NCBI RefSeq assembly: GCF_001717955.1
Contig: NZ_CP014168.1
Span: 3,257,501 to 3,321,500, forward strand
Reading direction: 5' to 3'
Length of the DNA: 64,000 nt
Origin: Sphingomonas panacis
GTDB lineage: Bacteria; Pseudomonadota; Alphaproteobacteria; Sphingomonadales; Sphingomonadaceae
Shown: one piece after another, positions 52,524 to 61,642 of the stretch
Numbering within the stretch: position 1 is the first letter of the stretch
Layout: each line of letters begins with the position of its first letter
Made by a program: the position numbers and the translations under genes
The notes under the pieces: generated by a model
Told to the model about the DNA's origin: nothing
Database searches by the model: none
What the model saw: only the letters and a program-made list of their open reading frames with translations

Positions 52524-54669
52524 GAAGCGACACGTCCACGGAGCGCGGCCGGCCGAGCACCCATTGCTGGTCGCCATAGGCGTTGGTCGCATAATCCTTG
52601 TCGAACAGGTTGTAGACGTGGACATCGACCGCGACGTTGCGCGTCACCGCGTAGGACAAAGTCGCATCGATTGTCGCGTAACCGGGCAGGCGGAAGTGAT
52701 TGGCGTTGTCCGAAAACTGCCGCCCGACATAGCGCAGCCCGGCACGGGCCTGGAGTTGGTGCGTGGCGTCCCAGCGCAGCCACAGGTTCGCCATCCGTTC
52801 GGGCGCATCGGGGGGCGTGTTGCCCGCGAAGTCGGCGCCGCCCGAGATGAAGTCATCGAACCGCGCATCGAGGATGCTGCCGTTCGCATCGATGCCGAAG
52901 CCGTGCGGAAGATCGAGCGATACCGCCGCCTCGATCCCCTTGGCGGACCTTTGCCCGATCTGTTCGACTGGGCTGGTCGGCGTGCGCTGCGCGAGCAGGC
53001 CCTTCTTGACGATGCGATAGGCGGCGATCGTCGCGGTGCCACGGCCACCGAGGAACACCGCCTTGGCGCCGATCTCGACCTGATCGCCGGTGGCGTTGCT
53101 GAACTGGACTTGGCCCGTCGAATAGGTGGTCAGCGTGCCGAGCGGGTCCACCCCGGTGGCATATTGCGCATAGAGCGAGACCGTCTTCACCGGCTGATAG
53201 ACGCCGCCGACGCGCCAAGTGGTGTTGGTCAGCGTCTTGTCGAGCGCGAAGCTCTCGGCACCCGATGGCGCGATGCCCCAGCGCTTGATGCGGTCGCGTT
53301 CGTGGCGGACACCGCCGACGATCGAGACGTGATCGCCGAGCTTCAGCCGGTCCTCGGCAAAGATCGAGATTTCGTCGGTGCGGGTGCGGTAGCGCGGCGC
53401 GATGCCCTGCGTATCGACGATCACGCCGGGGTCGAAGTCGAACGGGTCAACGACCGCCACCTGCGGGTCCGCACCGAAATTATGCGAATAGCGCATCTTG
53501 ATGAGGTTGGCGTCGAATCCGACGACGAGATCGTTGCCGATGCCGTCGGCAAGGCTCGTGCGCCACGTCACGCTACCCTGATCGCCCCATTGGGTCTGAT
53601 CGTGGACGATGCCGGTCATGCCGGTGCGATAGATTTGCCCGGGCGTGGCGGGATTTTCGTTGAGGCCGTTCGGACAGAAGCCATCGGCGGCGACCCAGCA
53701 ATAACTTTCAAGATTGAGCCAGTAACGCTTGCTCGTCAGCCGATAGGCCTGGTTGCTGAAGGTGAGGGACGCGCTCGGCGTCCAATCGAGTTGCAGGCTG
53801 GTGCGGTTGTCCCGATAGCGCGCGTGGCCGTCGCGGGTATCGTAGTTGCGGTCGCGGATTGCGGTGTCGAGGTGCCCGTCGATCAACGGCGTGCCGAAAT
53901 AGCGCATCGGGTGCTGATTGCCGTAATCGTCGCGCGCGGTGAGGACGAGCGTGTCGGTCGGCGTCCAGCGCAAGGTGCCCGACAGCGCGTAGCTGCGCGA
54001 TTGGCCGCGATCGACGAACCCGTCCGAGCGGCGGTAGCTGCCATCGACACGGTACGACAGGCGATCGTTCAACGGCCCGCCGATGCCCGCCGCGAGATGG
54101 ACGGTGTTCTGCGATCCATAGCCGATCTCGCCTTCGATATCGGTGCGATCGGTGTTGGGTTTGCGCATGACGACGTTGACCGCACCGCCCAGCGCGCCCT
54201 GACCGTAGAGCACGGACGCCGGGCCGCTCAGGATATCGATTCGCTGCACCATCCACGGATCGGTCGGGAAGGTGATGGTGCCGGCGACGGGGAACAGGCG
54301 CACACCGTCGATCAGTTGTAGCACCGAACCCTGGCCGCTGAACCCGCGCGCGGCGAGCGCGGTGCCGCCGTTGCCGAGATTGCCGACATTGCTGATGCCG
54401 GGCGCGCGGCTCGCCGCCTCGACAACCGACATATCGCCGCGCGCGCGGATCAGGTCGCCATCGATCGTCGATAGCGTGGCGGGCGTTTCCAGCGCGGTGA
54501 GGCCGAGCCGGCTCCCGGTCGTGTTCGGCGTGGTCAGGCTCGGCTGCTGGCGCTCGCCCACCACCAGGATATTATCGGCATCGCTGTCGGCGTTCGGCGT
54601 GGTCTGCGCGTGCAGTGGCGTGGCGGCGGCCGTGATGGCCAGCGCCGCGCAGGTGGTGAGATTTCGCAT
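52510..54669 (-). CDS. TonB-dependent receptor under cobalamin riboswitch control (corrinoid or cobalt-chelate uptake)
   Basis: A 719-residue receptor with a Sec signal (CAALAITAAATPLHAQ), TonB-box-like DNILVVGERQQ, a plug (ARGFSGQGSVLQLIDGVRL, then GPASVLYGQGALGGAVNVV) and a barrel ending VDVSLRAGF. It is longer than classical BtuB (about 600 residues) and its sequence is closer to siderophore-type receptors. The cobalamin riboswitch starting about 375 bases upstream shows that its expression follows cobalamin status. Its partners are a PepSY protein and a cobalt/nickel permease, not BtuCD. The cargo may thus be a cobalt complex rather than intact B12; both remain possible. Confidence 0.9.
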   Translation of the reverse strand: MRNLTTCAALAITAAATPLHAQTTPNADSDADNILVVGERQQPSLTTPNTTGSRLGLTALETPATLSTIDGDLIRARGDMSVVEAASRAPGISNVGNLGNGGTALAARGFSGQGSVLQLIDGVRLFPVAGTITFPTDPWMVQRIDILSGPASVLYGQGALGGAVNVVMRKPNTDRTDIEGEIGYGSQNTVHLAAGIGGPLNDRLSYRVDGSYRRSDGFVDRGQSRSYALSGTLRWTPTDTLVLTARDDYGNQHPMRYFGTPLIDGHLDTAIRDRNYDTRDGHARYRDNRTSLQLDWTPSASLTFSNQAYRLTSKRYWLNLESYCWVAADGFCPNGLNENPATPGQIYRTGMTGIVHDQTQWGDQGSVTWRTSLADGIGNDLVVGFDANLIKMRYSHNFGADPQVAVVDPFDFDPGVIVDTQGIAPRYRTRTDEISIFAEDRLKLGDHVSIVGGVRHERDRIKRWGIAPSGAESFALDKTLTNTTWRVGGVYQPVKTVSLYAQYATGVDPLGTLTTYSTGQVQFSNATGDQVEIGAKAVFLGGRGTATIAAYRIVKKGLLAQRTPTSPVEQIGQRSAKGIEAAVSLDLPHGFGIDANGSILDARFDDFISGGADFAGNTPPDAPERMANLWLRWDATHQLQARAGLRYVGRQFSDNANHFRLPGYATIDATLSYAVTRNVAVDVHVYNLFDKDYATNAYGDQQWVLGRPRSVDVSLRAGF

Positions 54670-54844
54670 TCCTTCAGTCCCCCGGCGTCGGACGAAGCGG
54701 GGAGCCTGCCGCGCGAACGGCGGCAGCCGCGCCGACCGGACGCCATCGCGACCGTCACGCCTGCCGTGCGGCCCCCCGCACCTTCGTCGCTCGAACGGAG
54801 TTCACCGTGCCGCAGCCATCCCCTGGACCGAAGCAAGAGCGACC

Positions 54845-55046
54845 CACGCCGGCAGGTCTCCTGGCTCACGGGTCAACGCCACGATGCACCACCTTCCCAA
54901 GTCTGTTCGACCCAGTGGCTGCGCCCGTCCCGAAGGATCAGACGCGATGTGCATCGCGCTCGCCGCTTACAGTTGCAGGGACAGCCTCGGCTTAGGGACC
55001 AAAATCCCGTACCGCGTTCCCTTTTAAGCCCCTCGCGGGGCACCAG
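54845..55046 (-). promoter_or_regulatory. Cobalamin (AdoCbl-type) riboswitch
   Basis: Read on the minus strand, the conserved blocks appear in order: GGTGCC with GCTTAAAAGGGAACGCGGT at the 5' side, then CCTGCAACTGTAAGCGG, then GCCACTGG, GGGAAGGTG and finally the B12 box GAGCCAGGAGACCTGCCGGC (54868-54849). Order, spacing and wording fit the cobalamin class. It ends about 176 bases before the TonB receptor gene. When cobalamin is plentiful it should turn down that receptor, the PepSY protein and the NiCoT permease. GC-rich hairpins in the remaining leader could form the expression platform. Confidence 0.95.
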
Positions 55047-55054
55047 CGCGATCA

Positions 55055-55073
55055 TGAGGCGAAAAACGCCTCA
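55055..55073. terminator. Short hairpin between bluB and the riboswitch
   Basis: TGAGGCG-AAAAA-CGCCTCA is a perfect 7-bp stem with a 5-base loop, 44 bases after bluB. It may end the cob transcript or, if the promoter at 55080-55108 is real, form the 5' tip of the riboswitch transcript. No T run follows the stem on the minus strand. Confidence 0.4.
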
Positions 55074-55079
55074 ATCCAT

Positions 55080-55108
55080 CTCGTACCGAAACGATCGGGG
55101 GCGTGCAA
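55080..55108 (-). promoter_or_regulatory. Possible sigma-70 promoter for the riboswitch transcript
   Basis: On the minus strand TTGCAC (55108-55103) and TACGAG (55085-55080) are separated by 17 bases, a fair match to -35 and -10 elements. A start near 55073 would place the whole riboswitch in the leader. It lies just downstream of bluB. Confidence 0.4.
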
Positions 55109-55116
55109 GCAGCGGC

Positions 55117-55758
55117 TCAGCGTTCGTATAGCCGGTCGGCCAGCGGCTCACGCGCCTGCCAGCCGCGCCGTTCGAGTTCGGGGATGTCGGAGGGAGCGAG
55201 CGGCGTGCCGATGCACAGCAACGCGACGAAGGACCAGCGTGGCGGCACATCGAGCATCGGGGCCACCGCCTCGGGATCGAGGATCGAGACCCAGCCCAGC
55301 CCAAGCCCACGCGCGGTGGCGGCCAGCCAAAGCGTGTGGATCGCGGTGACGGTGGAATAGCGCAGTGTCTCGGCCATCGTCGCGCGGCCGAGGCCATGCC
55401 CTGCCGCCGGCTCGTCGTCGCAGAACACCGCCAGCAGTTCGGGCGCCTCGCGCAGACCGTGGAGTTTCAGCGTGCCGTAATGCTCGCGCAGCGCTTCGTC
55501 GGCGAGTGCGCCCGCTGCGTCCCGGCTGGCGGCATCGACATGATCGGCGAGCCGCGCGCGCAAGCCATCCGATCGGATACGGACGAAACGCCACGGCTGC
55601 GCGTTGCCGACCGATGGCGCCAGCGCCGCCGTGGCGAGGAGGTGGCGCATGTCGGTTTCGGGTATCGGTGTGGTTTGAAAGTGCCGCACATCGCGCCGCC
55701 AGCGGAGCAACTCATCGAATCGTGCGAGGAAACCGGCATCGAACGCGGGTTCGGTCAT
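55117..55758 (-). CDS. bluB: 5,6-dimethylbenzimidazole synthase BluB
   Basis: A 213-residue flavin-destroying enzyme of the nitroreductase fold. It splits reduced FMN with oxygen to make 5,6-dimethylbenzimidazole, the lower ligand of cobalamin. Typical stretches are RWRRDVRHFQTTPI near the N-terminus, AALAPSVGNAQPWRFVRI, and ARGLGLGWVSILDPEAV. It is the last gene of the cob operon and overlaps cobF by ATGA. Its presence means the organism can make true B12 in air rather than needing the ligand. Confidence 0.93.
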   Translation of the reverse strand: MTEPAFDAGFLARFDELLRWRRDVRHFQTTPIPETDMRHLLATAALAPSVGNAQPWRFVRIRSDGLRARLADHVDAASRDAAGALADEALREHYGTLKLHGLREAPELLAVFCDDEPAAGHGLGRATMAETLRYSTVTAIHTLWLAATARGLGLGWVSILDPEAVAPMLDVPPRWSFVALLCIGTPLAPSDIPELERRGWQAREPLADRLYER

Positions 55759-56516
55759 GCGACCTGCCGCTTACGGCGGAGCAGATATGTGTCCATGATC
55801 CAGCCATGTTCGGCGCGCAGCGCCGCGCGACGGATCACGATCTCCGGGGCAGTCACCCCGAGCGGACCTGCGGCCAGCGCCTGCTGCGCCATGCCGAGAT
55901 ACGCGCCCCACCAGATCGACACCCCTTCCGGGTCGAGCGTGGTGAAGGCGCACGCCCCGTCCAGCATCACCGCGACGGTGTCCGCACTTTGGGGCCATCC
56001 ATCGTCGCGCAACCGGCGACCGGTGGTGACGACGACGGGGGCGCCGAGCGTATTGAGCGGGATCGCATGCGCGGCGGTGAGCGCCTGCAGGCTGGCGATA
56101 CCGGGGGCGATGTGGACGCGCATCGCCATGCCGCCCGTCTGCAATCGCTCCGCGATTCTGAGCGTGCTGTCGTACAGCGACGGATCGCCCCAGACGAGCA
56201 GTGCCAGCCGCCCGCCGTGCGGCAGATGCCGGGCGATCTGCGCCGTCCACGTCGCGGCGATCGCATCGTGCCAGTCGCCGACGGCGGCGAGATAGTCGCC
56301 GCCGTCGGCGCGAACGGGCAGATCGAATTCGACGACGCGCACCGGCCGGGTCAGCACCGTGGCGCAGAGCGTGCGGCGCAGGTCGATCAGGTCCGATTTG
56401 GCGTCGCCCTTGCGCGGGAGCAGGATCAGATCGGCCGCGTTCATCGCCGCTTCGGCCTGACGGGTGAGGTGATCGGGGTTGCCGGTGCCGATGCCGATCA
56501 GGTGGAGGTCGATCAC
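55755..56516 (-). CDS. cobF: Precorrin-6A synthase (deacetylating) CobF
   Basis: A 253-residue SAM-dependent methyltransferase. It methylates C1 of precorrin-5 and removes the acetyl group to give precorrin-6A. The fold is the cobalt-precorrin methylase type, starting LIGIGTGNPDHLT, with LLVWGDPSLYDSTLRI and AHAIPLNTLGAPVVVTTGRR. The WGDPSLYDSTLRI wording and the length are specific for CobF. It overlaps both neighbours by ATGA. CobF exists only in the aerobic pathway, consistent with CobG. Confidence 0.93.
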   Translation of the reverse strand: MIDLHLIGIGTGNPDHLTRQAEAAMNAADLILLPRKGDAKSDLIDLRRTLCATVLTRPVRVVEFDLPVRADGGDYLAAVGDWHDAIAATWTAQIARHLPHGGRLALLVWGDPSLYDSTLRIAERLQTGGMAMRVHIAPGIASLQALTAAHAIPLNTLGAPVVVTTGRRLRDDGWPQSADTVAVMLDGACAFTTLDPEGVSIWWGAYLGMAQQALAAGPLGVTAPEIVIRRAALRAEHGWIMDTYLLRRKRQVA

Positions 56517-57235
56517 GTCTCTTCGTCCATCAATGGGCCATAGAGGATCAGCGCCGGAGCGGTGCCGATCTCCGCGCTCAGGGTTTGCGCCAAAGCGGCG
56601 ATGGTCGATCGCACGAGGCGCTGGCCCGGATTTCCGACATTCTCCGCCAGCAACGCCGGCGTCTCCGGCGCAAGGCCGTGATCGACCAGCCGCGCCACCA
56701 GTTCGGCGAAGGTGCGTTTCGGCATGAACACCACTGTCGTCGCATCGGGATCTGCAAGCGCGGCCATGTTGAGATTGGGCAGGCCGCCGGTCACGTCATG
56801 GCCGGTCACGAATTGCACGCGCCGCGCGTTCAGCCGCCGCGTCAGCGGGATCGCTGCCGCTGCGGCCGCCGCCGACGCGGAGGTGACGCCGGGGACGATC
56901 TCGAACGCGATGTGCGCGGCACGCAGCGCGAGGATTTCCTCTTCCAGCCGCCCGAAGATCGCGGGATCGCCCGATTTGAGCCGCACCACACGCGCGCCGG
57001 CGATGGCATGATCGACCAGCAGCCGGGATACATGCGCCTGCGTTGGAGAGGCTCGCCCGGCGCGCTTGCCGACCGCGACGAGGTCCGCGCCGGGCCGAAC
57101 ATGGCTGAGCAACGGCCCCGACGAGAGATCGTCGAACAGCACGACGTCGGCGGTGTTCAGCCGGTCCACCGCCTTCAGCGTCAGCAGCTCGGGATCGCCC
57201 GGCCCCGATCCGACGAAGGAGACGAACCCGCTCAT
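56513..57235 (-). CDS. cobA: Uroporphyrinogen-III C-methyltransferase CobA
   Basis: A 240-residue SUMT enzyme that methylates uroporphyrinogen III at C2 and C7 to precorrin-2, the entry to corrin and sirohaem synthesis. Signatures: VGSGPGDPELLTLKAVDRL, VVRLKSGDPAIFGRLEEE and IPLTRRLNARRVQFVTGH. There are no CysG-type dehydrogenase/chelatase domains. The frame is open further upstream into cobB, but the start is fixed by the ATGA overlap with the cobB stop and by the family N-terminus [13 protein letters not shown]. Confidence 0.94.
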   Translation of the reverse strand: MSGFVSFVGSGPGDPELLTLKAVDRLNTADVVLFDDLSSGPLLSHVRPGADLVAVGKRAGRASPTQAHVSRLLVDHAIAGARVVRLKSGDPAIFGRLEEEILALRAAHIAFEIVPGVTSASAAAAAAAIPLTRRLNARRVQFVTGHDVTGGLPNLNMAALADPDATTVVFMPKRTFAELVARLVDHGLAPETPALLAENVGNPGQRLVRSTIAALAQTLSAEIGTAPALILYGPLMDEET

Positions 57236-58551
57236 TGCGCAGGCGCGATCAGGTGGAAGAACGTCCCCGACACCCGCCCACGGTACGATCCGGTCTCGGC
57301 AATGGCATTCCCGTCGGCATCGGTGACGGACGCGAGCGGCGCATCGGGCTGTTCGAGGATCGTCGAGTAATGAAACTCGTGTCCGCGCAGGCGAGTGCCT
57401 TCGCCGACGCCCGCCATCGGCGCGCGCAGAGTCGCGCGGCGATAGCCGAGGTGCATCCGCCGCTGCGCATAGCTGGTGACGAGGCCGAGCAGTCCGGCCA
57501 TGCGGTGCCGCGTGCCATCGGCATCGATCAGCGCCTCCCCCAGCGCCATATAGCCGCCGCACTCGCCGTGAACGGGGCGGGTTTGCGCATGCCTGGCAAG
57601 ACCGGCGTGAAAATTCGCCGCTGCGGCGAGCCGCCCGGCATGAAGCTCGGGATAGCCACCCGGCAACCAGACGAGATCGGCGGCCGCATCGGGCGCTTCA
57701 TCGGCCAGTGGCGAGAAGGGCAGAATCTCGGCGCCGCCACGCCGCCACGCGTCGAGCATGTGCGGATAGGTGAAGGAGAAAGCGGCATCCTGCGCCAGCG
57801 CGATGCGTTGCGCGGGTAGCGCAAACCGCCACGGTTCGGCGGTGTCTCGCGGTCTGGCGGCGGCGGCGAGGCGCAGGGCAGCGAGATCGACATGCTCACG
57901 CAGGAATGCCGCGTATTCGGCGATACGCGCATCGAGATCGCGATGCTCCGCCGCCTGCACCAGCCCGAGATGCCGTTCGGGCAGCTTGAGATCGAGCCGG
58001 CGGGGCAGCGCACCGAACACGCGGATGCCGGCCGCCGCCATGCCGCTTCGCGCGAGCCGTTCGTGGCGCGGACTCGCGACCCGATTGAGGATCACGCCCG
58101 CGACCGTCAGATCGGGATCGTATCGCGCGAAGCCGAGAGCCGTTGCGGCGGCGGACTGTGCCTGCCCCGATACGTCGATGACGAGCACCACCGGCCAGCC
58201 CATGCGTTTCGCGACATCGGCACTGGCGCCGTTACCGGCCGCGCCGGGCGTGGCGACGCCATCGAACAGCCCCATCGATCCTTCGGCCAGGACGAAATCG
58301 GCATCGCTTCCTTGAGCGACGAGGCTGTGCAGCATCGCGTCAGGCATCGCCCAGCTATCGAGATTGAACGATTGCCGCCCGCTCGCCGCGCGGTGGAAGG
58401 CGGGATCGATATAGTCGGGACCGCTCTTGAACGGCTGGACGGTCAAACCATCGTCCCGCAACGCGCGCAGCAACCCGAGCATCACGGTGGTCTTGCCGGT
58501 GCCGGAGGCCGGCGCGGCGATCATCAATCCTGGCATCAATCCGGGGGTCAT
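57232..58551 (-). CDS. cobB: Hydrogenobyrinic acid a,c-diamide synthase CobB
   Basis: A 439-residue amidase that uses ATP and glutamine to amidate the a and c side chains. The N-terminal P-loop domain reads [20 protein letters not shown] with [12 protein letters not shown]. The C-terminal class I glutamine amidotransferase domain has its Cys in [13 protein letters not shown] near residue 328. The starting stretch [11 protein letters not shown] offers two in-frame ATGs; the first overlaps cobM by ATGA. It acts before cobalt insertion by CobNST, whose genes are not in the window. Confidence 0.94.
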   Translation of the reverse strand: MTPGLMPGLMIAAPASGTGKTTVMLGLLRALRDDGLTVQPFKSGPDYIDPAFHRAASGRQSFNLDSWAMPDAMLHSLVAQGSDADFVLAEGSMGLFDGVATPGAAGNGASADVAKRMGWPVVLVIDVSGQAQSAAATALGFARYDPDLTVAGVILNRVASPRHERLARSGMAAAGIRVFGALPRRLDLKLPERHLGLVQAAEHRDLDARIAEYAAFLREHVDLAALRLAAAARPRDTAEPWRFALPAQRIALAQDAAFSFTYPHMLDAWRRGGAEILPFSPLADEAPDAAADLVWLPGGYPELHAGRLAAAANFHAGLARHAQTRPVHGECGGYMALGEALIDADGTRHRMAGLLGLVTSYAQRRMHLGYRRATLRAPMAGVGEGTRLRGHEFHYSTILEQPDAPLASVTDADGNAIAETGSYRGRVSGTFFHLIAPAQ

Positions 58552-59333
58552 TCGCCGGTTCCGGCGAAGCGCGACGTGGCTGATTGCGGCCGGAAGCGGC
58601 GGTCATACTCGGGAGCGTACAGGCTGCTCTCGGCGAAATCCGAAGGCGCGAGCACCGGCCCGACGAGGATCAGCGCGGTCCGCTCGGGACCACCCGCCGC
58701 CGCCTCCGCGATGGTTGACAAGGTGGCGCGCACGATCCGCTCGTCGGGCCAACTCGCCCGCCAGACGATCGCGACCGGGCAATCGCTTCCGTAAGCCGGG
58801 GTCAGATCGGTGACCACGCTATTCAGCGCGTGGATCGACAAATGGATCGCCAGCGTCGCACCGGTTGCGGCGAAGGCGGTGAGGGTCTCCGCCGGCGGCA
58901 TCGTGCTCGCGCGCCCTGGCGTGCGCGTTAGCACGACCGATTGGGTGAGCCCCGGCAGCGTCAGTTCGGCCTCCAGCGCGGCGGCGGCTGCGGCGAAGGC
59001 CGGGACGCCGGGGGTGATGGTGAAAGGGATGCCGAGCGCGCGGAGGCGGCGAAGCTGCTCGCCCATCGCCGACCAGATCGAGAGATCACCCGAATGGAGC
59101 CGGGCGATGTCATGCCCCCGCGCGTGCGCAGCGACGATCTCGGCGAGGATCGCGTCGAGCGACAGGGGGGCGGTGTTCACGATCCGCGCGCCCGGCGGGC
59201 AGTGATCGAGCAGCGCGGGCGGCACAAGCGACCCGGCATAAAGGCAGACGGGCGATGCCGCGATCCGGTCGCGACCGCGCAGCGTGAGCAGGTCGGGCGC
59301 GCCCGGGCCGGCGCCGATGAAATGCACGGTCAT
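58548..59333 (-). CDS. cobM: Precorrin-4 C11-methyltransferase CobM
   Basis: A 261-residue SAM-dependent methylase acting on precorrin-4 at C11. The N-terminus [20 protein letters not shown] and the segments [16 protein letters not shown] and [20 protein letters not shown] are characteristic of CobM/CbiF. It lies between cobE and cobB with ATGA overlaps on both sides. The C-terminal 20 residues (after EYDRRFR) extend a little beyond the usual end. Confidence 0.94.
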   Translation of the reverse strand: MTVHFIGAGPGAPDLLTLRGRDRIAASPVCLYAGSLVPPALLDHCPPGARIVNTAPLSLDAILAEIVAAHARGHDIARLHSGDLSIWSAMGEQLRRLRALGIPFTITPGVPAFAAAAAALEAELTLPGLTQSVVLTRTPGRASTMPPAETLTAFAATGATLAIHLSIHALNSVVTDLTPAYGSDCPVAIVWRASWPDERIVRATLSTIAEAAAGGPERTALILVGPVLAPSDFAESSLYAPEYDRRFRPQSATSRFAGTGE

Positions 59334-59710
59334 GTACGATATCCTTGGGCGATGGCGCAGGTCGCAAGGCGATCCGGCGAGATGTGGCGCGGTGCGATTA
59401 GGCGCGCGCCTTCGCCCACAGCCGCGAGCGCGGCGGCTTCGGCGACGCTACCAGTGCCGCGCGCGGCAAGACTGGCGGAGGAGCGGGTGGGCGTCTCGAC
59501 TGCTTGCAACGCGGTCTGTGGCACCGCGATCAGCTTCAGCTTGAGCGCATCGGCGAGAGGCGCCAGCAGCGCGGCCTTGTCGGCCAGCGCGGCGAGTGTG
59601 GTGACGGGCGGATGGCCAGCCTGCGCCAGCGCGAGCGCCGCGCGCAACGATGCCGCGTTCGCTCCGGTGCGGTAACCGAAACCAGCGACGATCACAGCGT
59701 TACGCTCCAC
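59330..59710 (-). CDS. cobE: CobE (CbiG C-terminal-like) cobalamin biosynthesis protein
   Basis: A 126-residue protein of the CobE/CbiG-C family. It begins [20 protein letters not shown] and continues with [19 protein letters not shown], both typical. The biochemical step is unsettled in the aerobic pathway; it may help channel intermediates. Its start overlaps the end of cobL by 19 bases, and its stop overlaps the cobM start by ATGA. Confidence 0.88.
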   Translation of the reverse strand: MERNAVIVAGFGYRTGANAASLRAALALAQAGHPPVTTLAALADKAALLAPLADALKLKLIAVPQTALQAVETPTRSSASLAARGTGSVAEAAALAAVGEGARLIAPRHISPDRLATCAIAQGYRT

Positions 59711-60894
59711 TGCACGATCGGATAATGCGACCGCCAGCCGCGCCGCGTTCCGATCGGCGCCGCATCGGCGAGCTCTATGCGCAGCAGGTTCCCGCCCCGG
59801 TCATTGTGCCAGCGCGCCAGCACCGCTTCGGACTCGAGCGTTACCGCGTTGGCGACCAGCCGGGTGCCGCGTGGCAGGGTCGTACCCAGCCACTCCAGCA
59901 GTGCGTCCGACAACCCACCGCCGATGAAAACGGCATTGGGCAATGGCTGGCCCTCAAGCACGGCGGGCACGCGCCCCTCGACCACGCGCAGCCGGTCGAC
60001 GCCGAGTGCGGCGGCATTGTCGCGCGCACGCTCCGTCCGCGTCGGGTCGGCTTCGAAGGCCAGCGCCTGCGTCGCGGGATGGGCGAGCAGCCATTCGATC
60101 GCGACCGACCCTGAGCCGGCGCCGATATCCCACAGCAGCTCGCCCGGGCGGGGTGCCAGCGCGGACAGCGTCAGCGCGCGGACTGGGCGTTTGGTGATCT
60201 GACCGTCGTGCGCGAACCAGTCGTCCGCTAGGCCGGATGCGGTGGTCAGCGCCGGGCCGCCACCCGACACCTCAAGCGCGACGGCGACGGGGTGGAGGAT
60301 ATCGGCGAAGTCGCATGATGCGGCGTCTGTCTCGCGAATGCGCTCGCGAGGGCCGCCGAGCGCTTCCAGCACCCAGAGCGCGCTCTCAGCGAACCCGCAA
60401 TCCACCAGATAGCGCGCCAGCGCTGCGACCGCCGCGCCGTCGCGCACCAGCACGATCGCGCGTACTGACGGAGCCAGATGCCGCCGCAACCGTTCGAATG
60501 GCGCGGCATGAAGCCCGAGGCAAACGGTCCCCTCGATCACCCAGCCGAGCCGGGCGGCGGCCAGCGTGAAGGTGGACGGGGCAGGGTGGGCCACCCATTC
60601 GTCGGGGGAGAGGTGGCGCGTCACCACCGATCCCGCACCGAACCAGAACGGATCGCCCGACACCAGCATCACCACATGACTGCCGCGCCGCGCGAGCAGC
60701 GGTGCGATACCGTCCGCGAACGGGACCGGCCAGGGTGTTGCGGCGGCGGGCAGATCGGGCAAGAGCGCGAGGTGGCGCGCCGCACCCGTCACCCAATCGG
60801 CGCGCGCGATCGCGTCATGGCTTGCGGCGGAGAGGCCCGCCGGTCCATCCTCGCCGATCCCGACGATCGTCAGCCACGGATTCCGCTCAGCCAT
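59692..60894 (-). CDS. cobL: Precorrin-6Y C5,15-methyltransferase (decarboxylating) CobL
   Basis: A 400-residue fusion enzyme. The N-terminal CbiE-like methylase domain starts WLTIVGIGEDGPAGLS; the C-terminal CbiT-like domain has the SAM site LWDIGAGSGSVAIEW near 255. It methylates C5 and C15 of precorrin-6B and removes a carboxyl group. The start at 60894 is chosen because AGGA lies eight bases upstream and the family N-terminus begins here. This ATG overlaps, on the opposite strand, the ATG of cobK (shared CATG at 60892-60895), and its ribosome site lies inside the first cobK codons. Confidence 0.93.
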   Translation of the reverse strand: MAERNPWLTIVGIGEDGPAGLSAASHDAIARADWVTGAARHLALLPDLPAAATPWPVPFADGIAPLLARRGSHVVMLVSGDPFWFGAGSVVTRHLSPDEWVAHPAPSTFTLAAARLGWVIEGTVCLGLHAAPFERLRRHLAPSVRAIVLVRDGAAVAALARYLVDCGFAESALWVLEALGGPRERIRETDAASCDFADILHPVAVALEVSGGGPALTTASGLADDWFAHDGQITKRPVRALTLSALAPRPGELLWDIGAGSGSVAIEWLLAHPATQALAFEADPTRTERARDNAAALGVDRLRVVEGRVPAVLEGQPLPNAVFIGGGLSDALLEWLGTTLPRGTRLVANAVTLESEAVLARWHNDRGGNLLRIELADAAPIGTRRGWRSHYPIVQWSVTL

Positions 60895-61642
60895 GCCGCA
60901 CATCCTGATCCTCGGCGGCACCACCGAAGCCAGCGCGCTCGCCGCCGCGCTGGCGGAGCGCGCGCTTGCCGCCACGCTGAGCTATGCGGGCCGGGTCGCG
61001 AACCCGAAGCCGCAGCCAGTGCCGGTTCGGATTGGCGGCTTCGGCGGGGTCGAAGGCCTCATAGCCTATCTGCGCGACGCCAATGTCACGCATCTGGTGG
61101 ATGCCACGCACCCGTTCGCCGCACAGATAAGCGCCAACGCGGTCGCCGCCGCCGCGCAAATCGGCGTCGCGCATCTCGCGCTGACCCGCCCCGCGTGGAA
61201 CCCGCAGGCGGGTGATCGCTGGCAGCGGGTTCCTGACGTCGCCGGTGCCGTCGCCGCGCTCACCGGCCCGCCGCGGCGGGTGATGCTGGCGCTGGGGCGG
61301 ATGCATGTCGATGCCTTCACCGCTCAGCCGCAGCACCACTATCTGCTGCGCTTCGTCGATGCGCCGGGGGAAAACATCTCTTTGCCGCACCACCACATCG
61401 TCATCGATCGCGGTCCCTTCACCGTGGAAGCCGACACAGCGCTGCTGCGCGCACAGGCGATCGATCTGGTCGTCTGCAAGAATGCCGGCGGACGTGGTGC
61501 CGAGGCCAAGCTGACCGCCGCGCGCGTGTTGGGGCTGCCCGTCCTGATGATCGACCGTCCGAACCTGCCCCAGCGAACGGAAGTCCATGACGTCGCCGAC
61601 GTGCTGCGCTGGATCGATCATGCAGCCGACCGGGGCGTGTAG
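60893..61642 (+). CDS. cobK: Precorrin-6A reductase CobK
   Basis: A 249-residue NADPH-dependent reductase that turns precorrin-6A into precorrin-6B. Family signs are ILILGGTTEASALAAALAER, VDATHPFAAQISANAVAAA and VVCKNAGGRGAEAKL. It is the only cob gene on the plus strand. Its start overlaps that of cobL and its last 25 bases overlap the 3' end of cobJ, so the gene fills the 723-base gap in the minus-strand cob operon. No ribosome site is seen upstream, which suggests leaderless or weak translation, and its promoter must lie within cobL. Confidence 0.93.
   Translation: MPHILILGGTTEASALAAALAERALAATLSYAGRVANPKPQPVPVRIGGFGGVEGLIAYLRDANVTHLVDATHPFAAQISANAVAAAAQIGVAHLALTRPAWNPQAGDRWQRVPDVAGAVAALTGPPRRVMLALGRMHVDAFTAQPQHHYLLRFVDAPGENISLPHHHIVIDRGPFTVEADTALLRAQAIDLVVCKNAGGRGAEAKLTAARVLGLPVLMIDRPNLPQRTEVHDVADVLRWIDHAADRGV

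Noticed and set aside
52510..54669. Calling the riboswitch-controlled receptor BtuB
   Set aside because: The riboswitch shows regulation by cobalamin but not cargo. Length, sequence and the PepSY/NiCoT partners differ from the BtuBFCD arrangement, so no symbol is given.
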